Assembly: GCF_023151555.2 (NCBI RefSeq)
Contig: NZ_CP100426.1
Coordinates: forward strand, 1 to 64,000
Length of the DNA stretch: 64,000 nucleotides
Origin: Photobacterium sp. CCB-ST2H9
GTDB lineage: Bacteria; Pseudomonadota; Gammaproteobacteria; Enterobacterales; Vibrionaceae
Direction: 5' to 3'
The translations under genes were made by a program, and so were the position numbers. Shown here in pieces: positions 17,959 through 27,722 of this stretch (position 1 is the first letter of the stretch; each line of letters begins with the position of its first letter). Below the pieces are notes generated by a model. The model was not told the origin of the DNA. It ran no database searches and saw nothing but the letters and a program-made list of their open reading frames with translations.

Positions 17959-19827
17959 TTATTTCACCAAGACTGCTTCCGGCGCCGATTCTTCCAGATC
18001 GCAGCCAATGAAGCCGCCGGTCTGATGGGCCCAAAGATGGGCGTATATGCCGTTCTGGCTCAGCAGTTCCTGATGGCTGCCCTGTTCGATGATCTGGCCG
18101 TTGTCGATCACAATCAGGCGGTCCATGGCGGCAATGGTCGACAGACGGTGTGCAATCGCGATGACGGTTTTGCCTTCCATCAGCTGATATAAGCTTTCCT
18201 GAATGGCCGCTTCGACTTCAGAATCCAGCGCGGAAGTGGCTTCGTCCATCACCAGAATCGGTGCATCTTTCAGCAGGACCCGGGAAATTGCAATCCGCTG
18301 ACGCTGCCCGCCGGAGAGCTTCACGCCCCGCTCACCGACCTGTGCATCGTAGCCGACGTTGCCGTGCGGGTCAGACAGCGTTTCAATGAACTCATGGGCG
18401 TGCGCCTGACGGGTTGCGGCCAGCAATTCAGCTTCGCTGGCTTCCGGTTTACCGTATAGAATATTTTCACGAATCGAGCGGTGCAGCAGGGATGTGTCCT
18501 GCGTGATCATACCGATATTGCTTCGCAGGGAATCCTGGGTGACGTGGGCGATATCCTGCCCGTCAATGCGAATGGTGCCGGATTCCAGATCGTGGAAGCG
18601 CAGCAACAGGTTCACCAGCGTCGATTTACCGGCACCGGAGCGGCCCACCACGCCAACTTTCTCGCCGGGTTTGATGTGCAGGGATAACTGTTCAATAACG
18701 CCTTTGGCTTTATCGCCGTAGTGGAAACTGATGTTATCGAACTCAATGCCGCCTCGTGTGACTGCCAGCGGACTGGCATTGTCTTTGTCTTCGATGCTTA
18801 CGGGTTTAGACAGCGTTTTCATGCCGTCGACAACCGTCCCCAGGTTTTCAAACAGCGCGCCGATTTCCCACATAATCCATTTCGACATGCCCTGAACCCG
18901 CAGCGCGATACTGATCCCCACCGCGATGACACCGACGGTCACCGCACTGTTCATCCATAACGTGATGGACACCGTTGCAATGACAAACAGCAGCAGGTAG
19001 TTGATTGCATCCACACTCAGAATGAGCTTGGTCGCGAGACGCATCTGGCGGTACACGGTATCCAGAAAGCCTTTCATGCTCTCTTCAGCGTATTCTGTTT
19101 CGCGGTTGGTATGGGAAAAGAGTTTGACCGTGGTGATGTTTGTATAACTGTCGACAATCCGTCCGGTCATGGAGGAACGGGCGTCGGCCTGCTCGGTGGC
19201 GATGGCTTTCATTTTCGGTACAAAATAAAACTGAATCCCAATATAGGCCAGCAGCCAGACCACAATCGGCACCATCATCACAAGGTCCGCACTGGCCATC
19301 ATCACAATCATGGCCGTGAAATACACACTGATGTAAACCAGCACATCCACCAGTTTCATCACGGTTTCCCTGACGGCCAGGGACGTCTGCATCACTTTGG
19401 TTGCCAGTCGCCCTGCAAAATCATCCTGATAGAAAGAAACACTCTGACGCAGCAGATAACGGTGTGCCAGCCAGCGGATGGACATCGGGTAATTGCCCAG
19501 CAGGCTTTGGTGCATAATTAAGGAATGCGCGAGTGCAAGTGAAGGGATCACCACAACCACCAGCAGGCCCATCGTCCACAGCTTGCCGCTTTCTTCCGTC
19601 AAAAAAGTGTCGGGAGAATGCTGAGCCAGAAGATCAACCAACTGACCCATAAAACCCAGCAGCGACACTTCAACAATGGCAATGCAGGCGCTCAGCACAG
19701 ACATGATAATTAATGGCCAGCCGAACCCCCGGGTATAAAAGCGGCAAAACGCAAACAGGCTTCCCGGGGGTTGCCGGGGCATTTCGTCCGGGAAGGGCGC
19801 CGTGAGTCTCTCAAAAAACTTGAACAT
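17959..19827 (-). CDS. ABC exporter, fused permease and ATPase
   Basis: A 622-residue half-transporter of the MsbA/MdlB type. The N-terminal part (about 30-330) has six membrane segments. The ATPase domain has Walker A GRSGAGKST, signature LSGGQRQRIAISR, Walker B ILVMDEATSALD and the H-loop AHRLST. Such proteins dimerise to export lipids or drugs. The substrate is not predictable here. It is monocistronic, with its own terminator. Confidence 0.88.
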   Translation of the reverse strand: MFKFFERLTAPFPDEMPRQPPGSLFAFCRFYTRGFGWPLIIMSVLSACIAIVEVSLLGFMGQLVDLLAQHSPDTFLTEESGKLWTMGLLVVVVIPSLALAHSLIMHQSLLGNYPMSIRWLAHRYLLRQSVSFYQDDFAGRLATKVMQTSLAVRETVMKLVDVLVYISVYFTAMIVMMASADLVMMVPIVVWLLAYIGIQFYFVPKMKAIATEQADARSSMTGRIVDSYTNITTVKLFSHTNRETEYAEESMKGFLDTVYRQMRLATKLILSVDAINYLLLFVIATVSITLWMNSAVTVGVIAVGISIALRVQGMSKWIMWEIGALFENLGTVVDGMKTLSKPVSIEDKDNASPLAVTRGGIEFDNISFHYGDKAKGVIEQLSLHIKPGEKVGVVGRSGAGKSTLVNLLLRFHDLESGTIRIDGQDIAHVTQDSLRSNIGMITQDTSLLHRSIRENILYGKPEASEAELLAATRQAHAHEFIETLSDPHGNVGYDAQVGERGVKLSGGQRQRIAISRVLLKDAPILVMDEATSALDSEVEAAIQESLYQLMEGKTVIAIAHRLSTIAAMDRLIVIDNGQIIEQGSHQELLSQNGIYAHLWAHQTGGFIGCDLEESAPEAVLVK

Positions 19828-20009
19828 AAATGATTGATTCCAACTGTGTAAGTAATTCAGATGTCGCTGATAGGAATATCCGCAAGTGAGCGGAAAGTAT
19901 TGAAAGTTTTGGGCTGTTCGCCCTAGTCTGTATTTGTTAACTGTTGTCAGCGAGACTTAAAAAATCAGTATTTAGATAATGATGCACGAGTTCAATGAAT
20001 GCAAAGTGA

Positions 20010-20657
20010 ATGGAACTGAAAATAATGGATAATCAGTCATTACAGATCGTTTCATTGCGGTCCGGGATGGAACATCGCAGTGACAGCGTGCTGGATATCA
20101 GTCTGCGTGGCGGGCAGCATCTGGCGTTGTCCGGTCGTTCAGGCAGCGGAAAGTCCAGCCTGCTGAAAGTGCTGGCGGGTCTGTTGCCTGCGCAATCGGG
20201 CTACTTTTCCTGGCAGAGTGAAGTGATTCAACCCGGTAATTTACGCTGGTGGCGCCAGCAATTTTGTTATCTGCCTCAGTCCCCCGTGATGGGCGCTGAA
20301 ACACTGGCTGAGGCGATTCGTTTGCCTTGGCGGCTGAAAGCGGTCAATGACGGGATGCCTGATGACAATGCCTGCTGTGAAAGTCTGCGGTCACTGGAGA
20401 TCCGGCATGATTTGGACAAAGCTGTGGCTGAACTGTCCGGCGGAGAACAGCAGCGGGTCGCCATCGTACGTGCGTTGTTGATGGAGCGGCCGGTCTGGCT
20501 GATGGATGAACCTACATCGGCGCTGGATCATACCAGCCGGGATATGGTGATGGCCTTGCTGGCGGCAAAGTCGCTGACCTGTGTGTCGGTTTCACATGAC
20601 CCGCACTGGCTGGAACGCGCGGATCAGGTTGTCGACATGGGGGAGCGCCATGGATAG
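20010..20657 (+). CDS. fetA: FetA-like ABC transporter ATPase
   Basis: The 215-residue ATPase has Walker A SGRSGSGKSS, signature LSGGEQQRVAIVRALL and Walker B VWLMDEPTSALD. Its size and partner match E. coli YbbL/FetA, the ATPase of a putative iron exporter that helps resist oxidative stress. It overlaps the permease gene by eight bases. The start could be ATG 20010 or 20025; neither has a strong ribosome site. No Fur box was seen upstream. Confidence 0.83.
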   Translation: MELKIMDNQSLQIVSLRSGMEHRSDSVLDISLRGGQHLALSGRSGSGKSSLLKVLAGLLPAQSGYFSWQSEVIQPGNLRWWRQQFCYLPQSPVMGAETLAEAIRLPWRLKAVNDGMPDDNACCESLRSLEIRHDLDKAVAELSGGEQQRVAIVRALLMERPVWLMDEPTSALDHTSRDMVMALLAAKSLTCVSVSHDPHWLERADQVVDMGERHG

Positions 20658-21420
20658 TGCGGTCAGTCTGTCAAATTTATCGCTGGCGGCTTTTTATCTG
20701 CTGTTGCTGCTGCCGTTGGGGGTGTTTTACCGCTGGCAGCTGGGTCTGAGCAAAGTGGCTGTCATCTCAGTATTGCGGATGACATTACAGCTTGCCGTTG
20801 TCGGGATATACCTGCAAACCCTGTTCAGTTTTCAGCATCTGGGACTGAATCTGTTATGGCTGAGTGTGATGGTGCTGGTGGCTGGTTTCAGTATCTGCCG
20901 CCGTTCGGGGGTGCCGCTGGGAAAAGCAACAGTTGCCGTGATTGTTGGCTTGCTGGTCAGTTTGCTGGTGGTGTTGCCCCCGATGCTGATTGGCTTGATT
21001 CATGCGGATCCCTGGTGGCAGGCGCAGTATCTGATCCCGGTGTCCGGAATGCTTCTGGGAAATGCACTGACAGCCAATGTACTGGCGCTGGAACGCTGGT
21101 ATAGCAGTCTGAAAGAGAAAAATAATGAGTACCAGTTTTATCTGGCGATGGGAGCACCGCACCCGATGCTGCCTTTTCAGCGCGAAGCCGTTAAAGCGGC
21201 CCTGACGCCGCAGCTGGCCAGCATGAGTACGCTCGGGATTGTCGCCTTACCCGGAATGATGACGGGCCAGATCCTTGGCGGCACCGAGCCGATTCTGGCG
21301 GTGAAATATCAGATCGCGATCATGATTGCCATTCTGGTGGCGGTGGCGGCCAGTGTGGCTACCACCCTGAGTGTGATTCGCCGGTTTGCCTTTGATCGCT
21401 ATGGCCAGCTAAAGCTTTAA
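20650..21420 (+). CDS. fetB: FetB-like ABC transporter permease
   Basis: I start it at ATG 20650, which overlaps the end of fetA and gives a 256-residue protein with about seven hydrophobic segments. The FetB/YbbM family features are present, notably LGNALTANVLALERWYSSL and STLGIVALPGMMTGQILGG. It forms the membrane part of the putative iron exporter with FetA. Its stop codon overlaps the stop of the convergent LysR gene, leaving no intergenic space. Confidence 0.85.
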   Translation: MDSAVSLSNLSLAAFYLLLLLPLGVFYRWQLGLSKVAVISVLRMTLQLAVVGIYLQTLFSFQHLGLNLLWLSVMVLVAGFSICRRSGVPLGKATVAVIVGLLVSLLVVLPPMLIGLIHADPWWQAQYLIPVSGMLLGNALTANVLALERWYSSLKEKNNEYQFYLAMGAPHPMLPFQREAVKAALTPQLASMSTLGIVALPGMMTGQILGGTEPILAVKYQIAIMIAILVAVAASVATTLSVIRRFAFDRYGQLKL

Positions 21421-22316
21421 GGTGCCAGCTGATCCTCAAGCCAGCGGATAAAACAGTCAATCGCTGCGGACTGCCGGTGGCGGATCAGGTAATAACCGGC
21501 ATTGGCGGGCAGCGGCGAAAACGGGGAAACCAGTTTGCCTTTACTGACGTCGTCTCCGATCAGGGCCTGCCGGGCCATCGCCACACCCAGTCCGGCTTCG
21601 GCGGCCGCCATGGCCATGTCGGTGCGGTTGAAGAAATGTCCGCGTCGGCTGTCCGCCGAAATCTGCATCGCATCGAACCAGTAACGCCATTCGGTGTCCC
21701 GTTCGGCATTTCGCCAGGGCATGGCATCATGCAGCAGGGTGGCGGCTTTCCAGGCCTGCGGTTGCTGCCAGTTGAATTTCGTCTGATAGTCCGGACTCAT
21801 GACCGGTAACAGGAATTCAGCCAGCAGCAGGCTGGTCTGGCTGTCCATCTGAATGTCATCATCCCGCCGATAATCAATCACCAGATCGCAGTCGGTATTC
21901 TGGCTGTCGACCAGTGCGCCGTCGGCAAAGGTCTGGACGTTGATTTCCGGAAACTGCTGATAGAAATCATGCAGTCTGGGGACCAGCCATTTGAAAGCGA
22001 ATGAGGGGGTGAGTTTCAGCCGGATTTCCCCTTCAGCCTGCAGCCCTGGTTGCAGCGCATGAATGACGGCTTCTATCTCTTGCAAGCTGCGGTGAACAAC
22101 CTGGTAGAGCTGCTGACCCTGCTCTGTCAGGGTAATTCCCCGTGCGTGACGCAAAAACACAGCAAAGCCGAGTTGTTGCTCCAGTTGCCGGATCTGCTGG
22201 CTGACCGCGCCTGTCGTGACATGTAATTCCGTGGCTGCACGGGTGAAGCTTTGTGTTCTGGCGGCGATATTAAAGGTTGCCAGGGCAGCCAGTACACTAC
22301 CTTTTACAGCAGACAT
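21417..22316 (-). CDS. LysR-family transcriptional regulator (GcvA/DadR-like)
   Basis: A 299-residue LysR protein with an N-terminal winged helix (about 8-65, including AATELHVTTGAVSQQIRQLEQ) and a substrate-binding domain. The GcvA-like signature RHARGITLTEQGQQLY is present. It is divergent from dadA, 167 bases apart, so control of dadA by a D-amino acid or related ligand is plausible but inferred. A GGAG site precedes the ATG. Confidence 0.85.
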   Translation of the reverse strand: MSAVKGSVLAALATFNIAARTQSFTRAATELHVTTGAVSQQIRQLEQQLGFAVFLRHARGITLTEQGQQLYQVVHRSLQEIEAVIHALQPGLQAEGEIRLKLTPSFAFKWLVPRLHDFYQQFPEINVQTFADGALVDSQNTDCDLVIDYRRDDDIQMDSQTSLLLAEFLLPVMSPDYQTKFNWQQPQAWKAATLLHDAMPWRNAERDTEWRYWFDAMQISADSRRGHFFNRTDMAMAAAEAGLGVAMARQALIGDDVSKGKLVSPFSPLPANAGYYLIRHRQSAAIDCFIRWLEDQLAP

Positions 22317-22483
22317 GGTTTTTTTCTCCGGGTTGCACTCAGATATTTTCAGCCAGCCTTGAATGATGAATGTTTAGTTTGGCTAAAGGCTGTTGTTAAT
22401 AATTATCGATTGTTAACCCGGTGTAAATACCGCAATCTGCGCTTTATTTCCTGTGACCCGTAATTGTTCAGAAAAGAGAGTAA

Positions 22484-23752
22484 ATGATGGAAGTGATTGT
22501 ATTGGGAAGTGGTGTCGTCGGGCTGACATCAGCCTGGTATCTGGCTCAGAACGGCCATCAGGTGACGGTGATTGATCGTCAGTCCCGCAGCGCCGAAGAA
22601 ACCAGTTTTGCCAATGCCGGTCAGATCTCCTACGGCTACTCTTCTCCCTGGGCTGCCCCCGGGATCCCCGCCAAAGCGATGAAATGGCTGGTTCAGAAGC
22701 ATGCCCCGCTGAAGATCAAACCTTCGCTGTCGGCGGATCTGTACAGCTGGATGGGAAAAATGCTGGCGAACTGTAATTACGTCAGCTATCAGCGGAATAA
22801 ATCCCGGATGCTGCGGGTGGCGAACTACAGCCGTGAATGTCTGATCGAATTGCGCAAACATCATGCTTTGAGTTATGAAGGCCGTCAGCAGGGCACCTTG
22901 CAATTGCTGCGGACTCAGGCACAGCTTGATGCGGTCGGCAAAGACATTCAGGTTCTGGAAGAAAGCGGGATTCAGTACGAGCTGCTGGATGTTGAAGGAT
23001 GTATCCGGGCCGAGCCTGCACTGGCAAAAGTGCGGGAGAAAGTTGCGGGTGGCTTGCGTCTGCCGAATGATGAAACCGGAGATTGCTATAAGTTTTGTCA
23101 GCAATTGACTGCACTGGCAGAACAGGCGGGCGTGAAATTTGCCTTTAACACTCAAATTCATGGGCTGCGCCACGAACATGGCCGGATTGTTGCCGTCGAC
23201 ACCGATAAAGGTGAGTTCAAAGCGGACGCTTACGTGGTGGCGATGGGCAGCTATTCAACGGCTATGCTGTCTACCCTGGGCTTACAGTTACCGGTGTATC
23301 CGGTCAAAGGTTACTCGCTGACCATGCCGCTGAAAGACAGTGACGGCGCGCCGGTTTCTACGGTGATCGATGAAACTTATAAAGTCGCGATGACCCGTTT
23401 TGACGATCGGATCCGGGTGGCGGGTACTGCGGAGCTGGCGGGTTTCAACCTGCACCTGACTGAACAGCGAAAAGAAACGATCGCGATGGTTGTTGATGAT
23501 CTTTTCCCGGAAGGTGGCGATCTGAATAAAGCGGAATACTGGACCGGATTACGTCCGATGACGCCGGACGGTACGCCCGTGATCGGAAAAACCCCCTTTG
23601 AGAATCTGTATACCAATACGGGGCATGGCACGCTGGGATGGACAATGGCTTGTGGCTCCGGTCGTTTGCTGGCTGATATTGTCAGCGGGAACGACACAGA
23701 TATCGATACTGAGGGGCTGTCGATTCACCGTTATCTGCACAACACACGTTAA
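22484..23752 (+). CDS. dadA: D-amino acid dehydrogenase small subunit
   Basis: A 422-residue FAD-dependent membrane-associated enzyme that oxidises D-amino acids, notably D-alanine, to 2-oxo acids and ammonia. The N-terminal [19 protein letters not shown] binds FAD. The later [16 protein letters not shown] and [16 protein letters not shown] stretches are typical of DadA. Two adjacent ATGs compete as start. No alanine racemase (dadX) gene follows, unlike in enterobacterial dad operons. A LysR regulator lies divergently upstream. Confidence 0.92.
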   Translation: MMEVIVLGSGVVGLTSAWYLAQNGHQVTVIDRQSRSAEETSFANAGQISYGYSSPWAAPGIPAKAMKWLVQKHAPLKIKPSLSADLYSWMGKMLANCNYVSYQRNKSRMLRVANYSRECLIELRKHHALSYEGRQQGTLQLLRTQAQLDAVGKDIQVLEESGIQYELLDVEGCIRAEPALAKVREKVAGGLRLPNDETGDCYKFCQQLTALAEQAGVKFAFNTQIHGLRHEHGRIVAVDTDKGEFKADAYVVAMGSYSTAMLSTLGLQLPVYPVKGYSLTMPLKDSDGAPVSTVIDETYKVAMTRFDDRIRVAGTAELAGFNLHLTEQRKETIAMVVDDLFPEGGDLNKAEYWTGLRPMTPDGTPVIGKTPFENLYTNTGHGTLGWTMACGSGRLLADIVSGNDTDIDTEGLSIHRYLHNTR

Positions 23753-24160
23753 ACCTTCTTTTCTGGTTCCGGTCAGCGAATTGCTGGCCGGATGATCCTG
23801 CCAGTTTTCTTCCTGATTCTGACACCGGGTGGCCATTTCCCCGCATTTGCTGCCAAGCAGCCGCTCTGCAGTGAAAGACGGTTCTCACAAACCTCAGCGA
23901 ATCAATCACATCGTATTGAATATAAATCGTAGATATGAGACGGGTTGTAGTATATGTTTACCGCCAACCACAGTCTTTTGCCGAATCACATGTGGGTTTC
24001 ACAGGGTAAATAAAGCAAGCTTACCCGCCGCTCTATTTCAGGAAGAACAGGAGTGGTGTGTTGAAAGATTACCGATGCGTGCTGTATCGAAGGACAAAGG
24101 GTTCGCATTGAAAGGTTCGGCACATTGAGAAGCCAAAAGAAAATCAGGAAAGAAAAGTCC
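23753..24160. other. Intergenic region after dadA
   Basis: A nine-base-pair GC-rich hairpin at 23769-23791, lacking a T-run, may mark the dadA 3' end. The remaining 370 bases show no convincing gene. An AGGAAAG ribosome site for the next lipoprotein lies at the right end. Confidence 0.5.
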
Positions 24161-24880
24161 ATGAATAAACGTTACGTTATGCCTGCCGGTGTGGCATTAC
24201 TATTAACCCTTTCTGGGTGCTCTGCGATCAGTGAAGAAGAGTGCCGGTTGGGAGACTGGTATCAGATTGGTCTGGTGGATGGTCAGAGCGGTAAGAAAAG
24301 CTATGCTGCGACTTACAGTGAAGAATGCGCAGAATATGGCGTCACGGTTGACTTAAAAACGTATCTGGATGGCCGAAAAGAAGGGCTGAAGACCTACTGC
24401 ACTTATGAAAATGGCACGCTTGTCGGTCAGGCAAATCAGAGCTACGAGAATGTTTGCCCGGCTGATTCAGCGAAGGAGTTTCTGTCTGGGTATACCCCAT
24501 ACCACAATCTGGCCGAAGCAAGATCGAGACTGAGTTCGATTGAAAGTACAGTGAACAGCTACAAAGAAAAACTGGGTGACACACAGCTTTCGAAAGACGA
24601 TAAAAAAATGTTCAAAGCATCCCTGAAGTCTGCGAAATCGTCTCAGGAACGTGCAGAGTTTGAAGTCAACCGCTTTGAATATGAACTGGCGATTCATAAA
24701 ATTGACCGAGAGATTGGTCAGATTCATCAACAGCTGACAGTTGATAATATTTCCGATGCACAAAAATCAATGCTGAATCAACGGCTGGTGAAACTAAACG
24801 ATAAACGTAAATTCTATGACACCTTGTCGACAACAGAAAACACGATTCAGAATATCAAGAACATTGCTGATATGTTCTGA
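24161..24880 (+). CDS. DUF2799 lipoprotein with a coiled-coil tail
   Basis: ATG 24161, with AGGAAAG upstream, starts a lipoprotein signal peptide (lipobox LSGC near residues 17-20). The DUF2799 domain follows (about 25-110), with the pattern CRLGDWYQIGLVDGQSG and cysteines that could pair in the periplasm. Residues ~125-235 are a Lys/Glu/Gln-rich helical region likely to form coiled coil. The 239-residue protein is probably outer-membrane anchored; its function is unknown. The upstream in-frame start at 24125 would bury the signal peptide. Confidence 0.85.
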   Translation: MNKRYVMPAGVALLLTLSGCSAISEEECRLGDWYQIGLVDGQSGKKSYAATYSEECAEYGVTVDLKTYLDGRKEGLKTYCTYENGTLVGQANQSYENVCPADSAKEFLSGYTPYHNLAEARSRLSSIESTVNSYKEKLGDTQLSKDDKKMFKASLKSAKSSQERAEFEVNRFEYELAIHKIDREIGQIHQQLTVDNISDAQKSMLNQRLVKLNDKRKFYDTLSTTENTIQNIKNIADMF

Positions 24881-24914
24881 TCGGTTAATTGTGTCTGAAC
24901 ACTGAGTTTTGCTG

Positions 24915-24956
24915 ACGGAACAGGGACCACACATGGTTTCTGTTCCGTTTTGTTTT
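24915..24956 (+). terminator. Intrinsic terminator after the DUF2799 lipoprotein
   Basis: A nine-base-pair stem (ACGGAACAG with CTGTTCCGT) encloses a 16-base loop and is followed by a T-rich tract. Confidence 0.75.
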
Positions 24957-25157
24957 GAAGGTGAAACTCGCCGGGTGTGATGCAGACGGTTTGCTGATCC
25001 GGGCTCGAAACAGTTTCCCGGTCCTTGATGAATGAAGCCGTATTCAGCGCAATGCGAAGGCAATTTTCGTTGCAGTCGCATCCCTGTGACAACCGTTCCC
25101 TGGCCTGATGACGCCATATTTGAGTAACTGCTTACTTTCGAATTTCAGGAGTCAGCT

Positions 25158-25988
25158 ATGTCGAAAGATATCAACGAAGCGATTCAGACGCATTATGCTC
25201 ATCCGGACATTGGGGATGTGATTTTGTCGGCGCTGGAAAAAGCGGGAAAAGATATCAGCCGGCTGTCACTGGATGATTTAGCCCCGGTTGATGAGTTCCA
25301 CATACGGGGGCGTGCGGCAACGCTTGAACTTGCACAGGCAGTTGGTCTGAGTACGAATTGCCACGTTCTTGATGTCGGTAGCGGCATTGGTGGGACTTCT
25401 CGTTGTCTTGCGAAAGAGTTTGGCTGCCGGGTCACGGGGATTGATTTAACCGAAGAGTACTGCCGTGCAGCGAGGATGCTTTCTGCGAAGGTCGGGTTCA
25501 CTGAACGGATTGATTATCGCCAGGGGGATGCGACTCAGCTGCCCTTTCAAGATGACACCTTTGACGTGGTCTGGACAGAACACGTGGCGATGAATATTTC
25601 CGATAAGCCCCGTTTGTACGGCGAGATGTACCGGGTACTCAAGCCGGGCGGGACAGTGGCGATCTACGACATTCTTGCCGGTACGTCCGGCCCCGTTCTG
25701 TTTCCTGTGCCCTGGGCGCGCACACCGGAGACCAGTTTCCTCGTACAGCCATCTGAGTTACGTGATCTGCTGGAGCAAGCGGGATTTGAAATCTCAGGCT
25801 GGTCAGACACAACCGAAGCCGCCTGTGAATGGTTTACTGCCTTGGTCACCAAAATACAGCAAGAGGGACTGCCGCCGCTGGGATTTCATTTACTGATGGG
25901 ACCTGAGTTTCAGCAAATGGCTCAAAATCAGGGGCGTAACCTGAAAGAGGGCCGGATAGTGCTGGCGCAGGTTGTTGCCAGAAAATAA
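25158..25988 (+). CDS. Class I SAM-dependent methyltransferase
   Basis: A 276-residue Methyltransf_11/UbiE-type enzyme. The SAM-binding motif I VLDVGSGIGGTSRCLA is near residues 69-84, the acidic residue after strand 2 is in GIDLTEEY, and motif II/III is QGDATQLPFQDDTFDVVWTEH. It resembles the group that includes sarcosine/dimethylglycine N-methyltransferases, but the substrate cannot be fixed from sequence. A good AGGAG site precedes the ATG. It is monocistronic as far as can be seen. Confidence 0.85.
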   Translation: MSKDINEAIQTHYAHPDIGDVILSALEKAGKDISRLSLDDLAPVDEFHIRGRAATLELAQAVGLSTNCHVLDVGSGIGGTSRCLAKEFGCRVTGIDLTEEYCRAARMLSAKVGFTERIDYRQGDATQLPFQDDTFDVVWTEHVAMNISDKPRLYGEMYRVLKPGGTVAIYDILAGTSGPVLFPVPWARTPETSFLVQPSELRDLLEQAGFEISGWSDTTEAACEWFTALVTKIQQEGLPPLGFHLLMGPEFQQMAQNQGRNLKEGRIVLAQVVARK

Positions 25989-26076
25989 ATATCCGGGCGA
26001 AACAACAAGGCGAGCCAATGTGGATTGATGATATTTTTCATCACGATACCCGTATTCATTGCAGTCAGAGAGATAC

Positions 26077-26541
26077 ATGGAAGTCAAAATTGCAACGCTG
26101 TCTGAAACAGCACAGTTATCGGTTCTGTTTCATGCCTACCGACAGCTTTCTGTCAGTTTAGATAACGACCAACCTGAAGCGGCTTCGAAAGACTGGATCG
26201 AAGCACGAATCCGGCATCAAGATGCAACGTTCTTTATCGCTGAAGATGCGGGAGAAATGATTGGCTTTGCCACTTTATATCAAAGTTTCAGCTCAGTTTC
26301 TTTGCAGACATATTGGACGCTGAATGATCTCTATGTTGTGGAGAAAGCAAGAGGCTTAGGTGCTGGTTCCGCCTTACTGGCTGCAGTAGACGCCTATGCA
26401 CTGGCGACGCACTCAAAGGGGATCGCACTGGAAACTGCTTGCGAGAATGTCGCGGCACAGCGCCTTTATGAGGCTCTTGGTTATCAGGAGAACACGAAAT
26501 ATAAGCAGTATTTCAAAAAGTCATTGGATAAACAGAGCTGA
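26077..26541 (+). CDS. GNAT-family N-acetyltransferase
   Basis: From ATG 26077 (preferred over TTG 26059) the product is 154 residues. The acetyl-CoA binding loop is recognisable in KARGLGAGSALLAAVDAYA, and the preceding strand YVVEKARG and the C-terminal RLYEALGYQ are typical of GNAT enzymes. The substrate is unknown. The gene follows the methyltransferase by about 90 bases. Confidence 0.85.
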   Translation: MEVKIATLSETAQLSVLFHAYRQLSVSLDNDQPEAASKDWIEARIRHQDATFFIAEDAGEMIGFATLYQSFSSVSLQTYWTLNDLYVVEKARGLGAGSALLAAVDAYALATHSKGIALETACENVAAQRLYEALGYQENTKYKQYFKKSLDKQS

Positions 26542-26796
26542 CCTTTTGCAGAATCATTGTCGTGAATATCCCAGTCGCTTTTCTGTTTCAGGGGACGATG
26601 TTAAAGATAAAACCTGTGTGGGTCACTTATCGGGGAAAAACCTACCGGGTAAGTTTGCTTTCTCTCTTGATGCTGTCTCTGGAATAGGATTGAGATATCA
26701 GATTTGTGTTTTTTGCCTGTGAACAACGAAAGTGTCACGGTACTAGGTATCACGGCGTCATTCAGGGAAATTTCATGACAGGATGTATAAAAACAA

Positions 26797-27186
26797 ATGA
26801 CAGAAATTAAATTGACCCGGGAACATCTTCTTATTGGTCAGCGTGCTTTTACGTTGAATCGAATTCAATCGGTTTGGGTCCGAAAGCTGACCTGGAAATG
26901 TCAGTTCACCCGTATGTTGGCCATCATGTTTCAGTATTCTGCCGTTGGCTGGGCAATTCAGTACTGGCTGATGTTTCCTGAGGGCTGGGGGCTTGTCTTG
27001 CCGTTGAGTCTGATCGGCATTGGTGCTCTCTATTATCTGGTAACCCTGAGACGTTTTGAATTAAAGGCGCTACTGACTGCAGTTGATGAAACCGGTGAGC
27101 AGCCGATTACGCTCGCAAGCTCAATGACAAAGTCTGGCTTGGCTGGGTTCCAAGATTTTGAAGCGCAGTTTCAATCAAGATCATGA
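26797..27186 (+). CDS. Two-segment membrane protein, unknown function
   Basis: The 129-residue protein has a short soluble N-terminus (about 1-40), two adjacent hydrophobic segments (about 42-62 and 66-85) and a soluble tail. The layout, with an N-terminal strand-rich part before a membrane hairpin, resembles DUF6232-type proteins, but I cannot confirm that. The ribosome site is weak. An AT-rich non-coding region follows. Confidence 0.6.
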   Translation: MTEIKLTREHLLIGQRAFTLNRIQSVWVRKLTWKCQFTRMLAIMFQYSAVGWAIQYWLMFPEGWGLVLPLSLIGIGALYYLVTLRRFELKALLTAVDETGEQPITLASSMTKSGLAGFQDFEAQFQSRS

Positions 27187-27722
27187 ATATGCCCCGGTGA
27201 AGGTTGAAATATAGATGGGTGTGTGTGATTGATAAATCCGTGTTCAAGGTATTTTTTAGTTTGAACGCGGTTATTCTGTTTAAATGAAAACCTGGCTGTT
27301 TTCATGAGAAATATTTATAGGTTATGGTTAGTGACTTAAAAAATGATAGGTCTTAAAAGGTAATGAATGATGGTTCATGATAAATTTTTTAACTTCATGT
27401 TGTTTCATTAAATAGTTTCCAAACTATGCAGTTAATTTTGGTTGGAAGAATGTATAAAAGTGGAATAGCACGGCCAAATTGAAATTATTTATACTAAAAT
27501 AGTTAAGTTTGAGCTGAAAATCACATCGCTTCAAAATTAACTGAAATTAAGCCATATACTCGCTAAGTTTCAGCGTTTATTATTTGATTCTTATGAATCA
27601 CTAAGTGTCAATGACTCTGTTGTATTGAATGAGCCAGAGTTGGTCACATGAGGTCAGCAAAAAATAAAAATTGGTTGTTGGTGTGATTTTTTTATAACAA
27701 AGTACCTTGGGGTTTTAATTCA
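27187..27722. other. AT-rich gene-free region
   Basis: About 535 bases of strongly AT-rich sequence with no convincing gene on either strand. It forms the left part of an AT-rich island continuing into the first half of the next gene. No tRNA, transposase remnant or clear terminal repeat was seen. Confidence 0.6.
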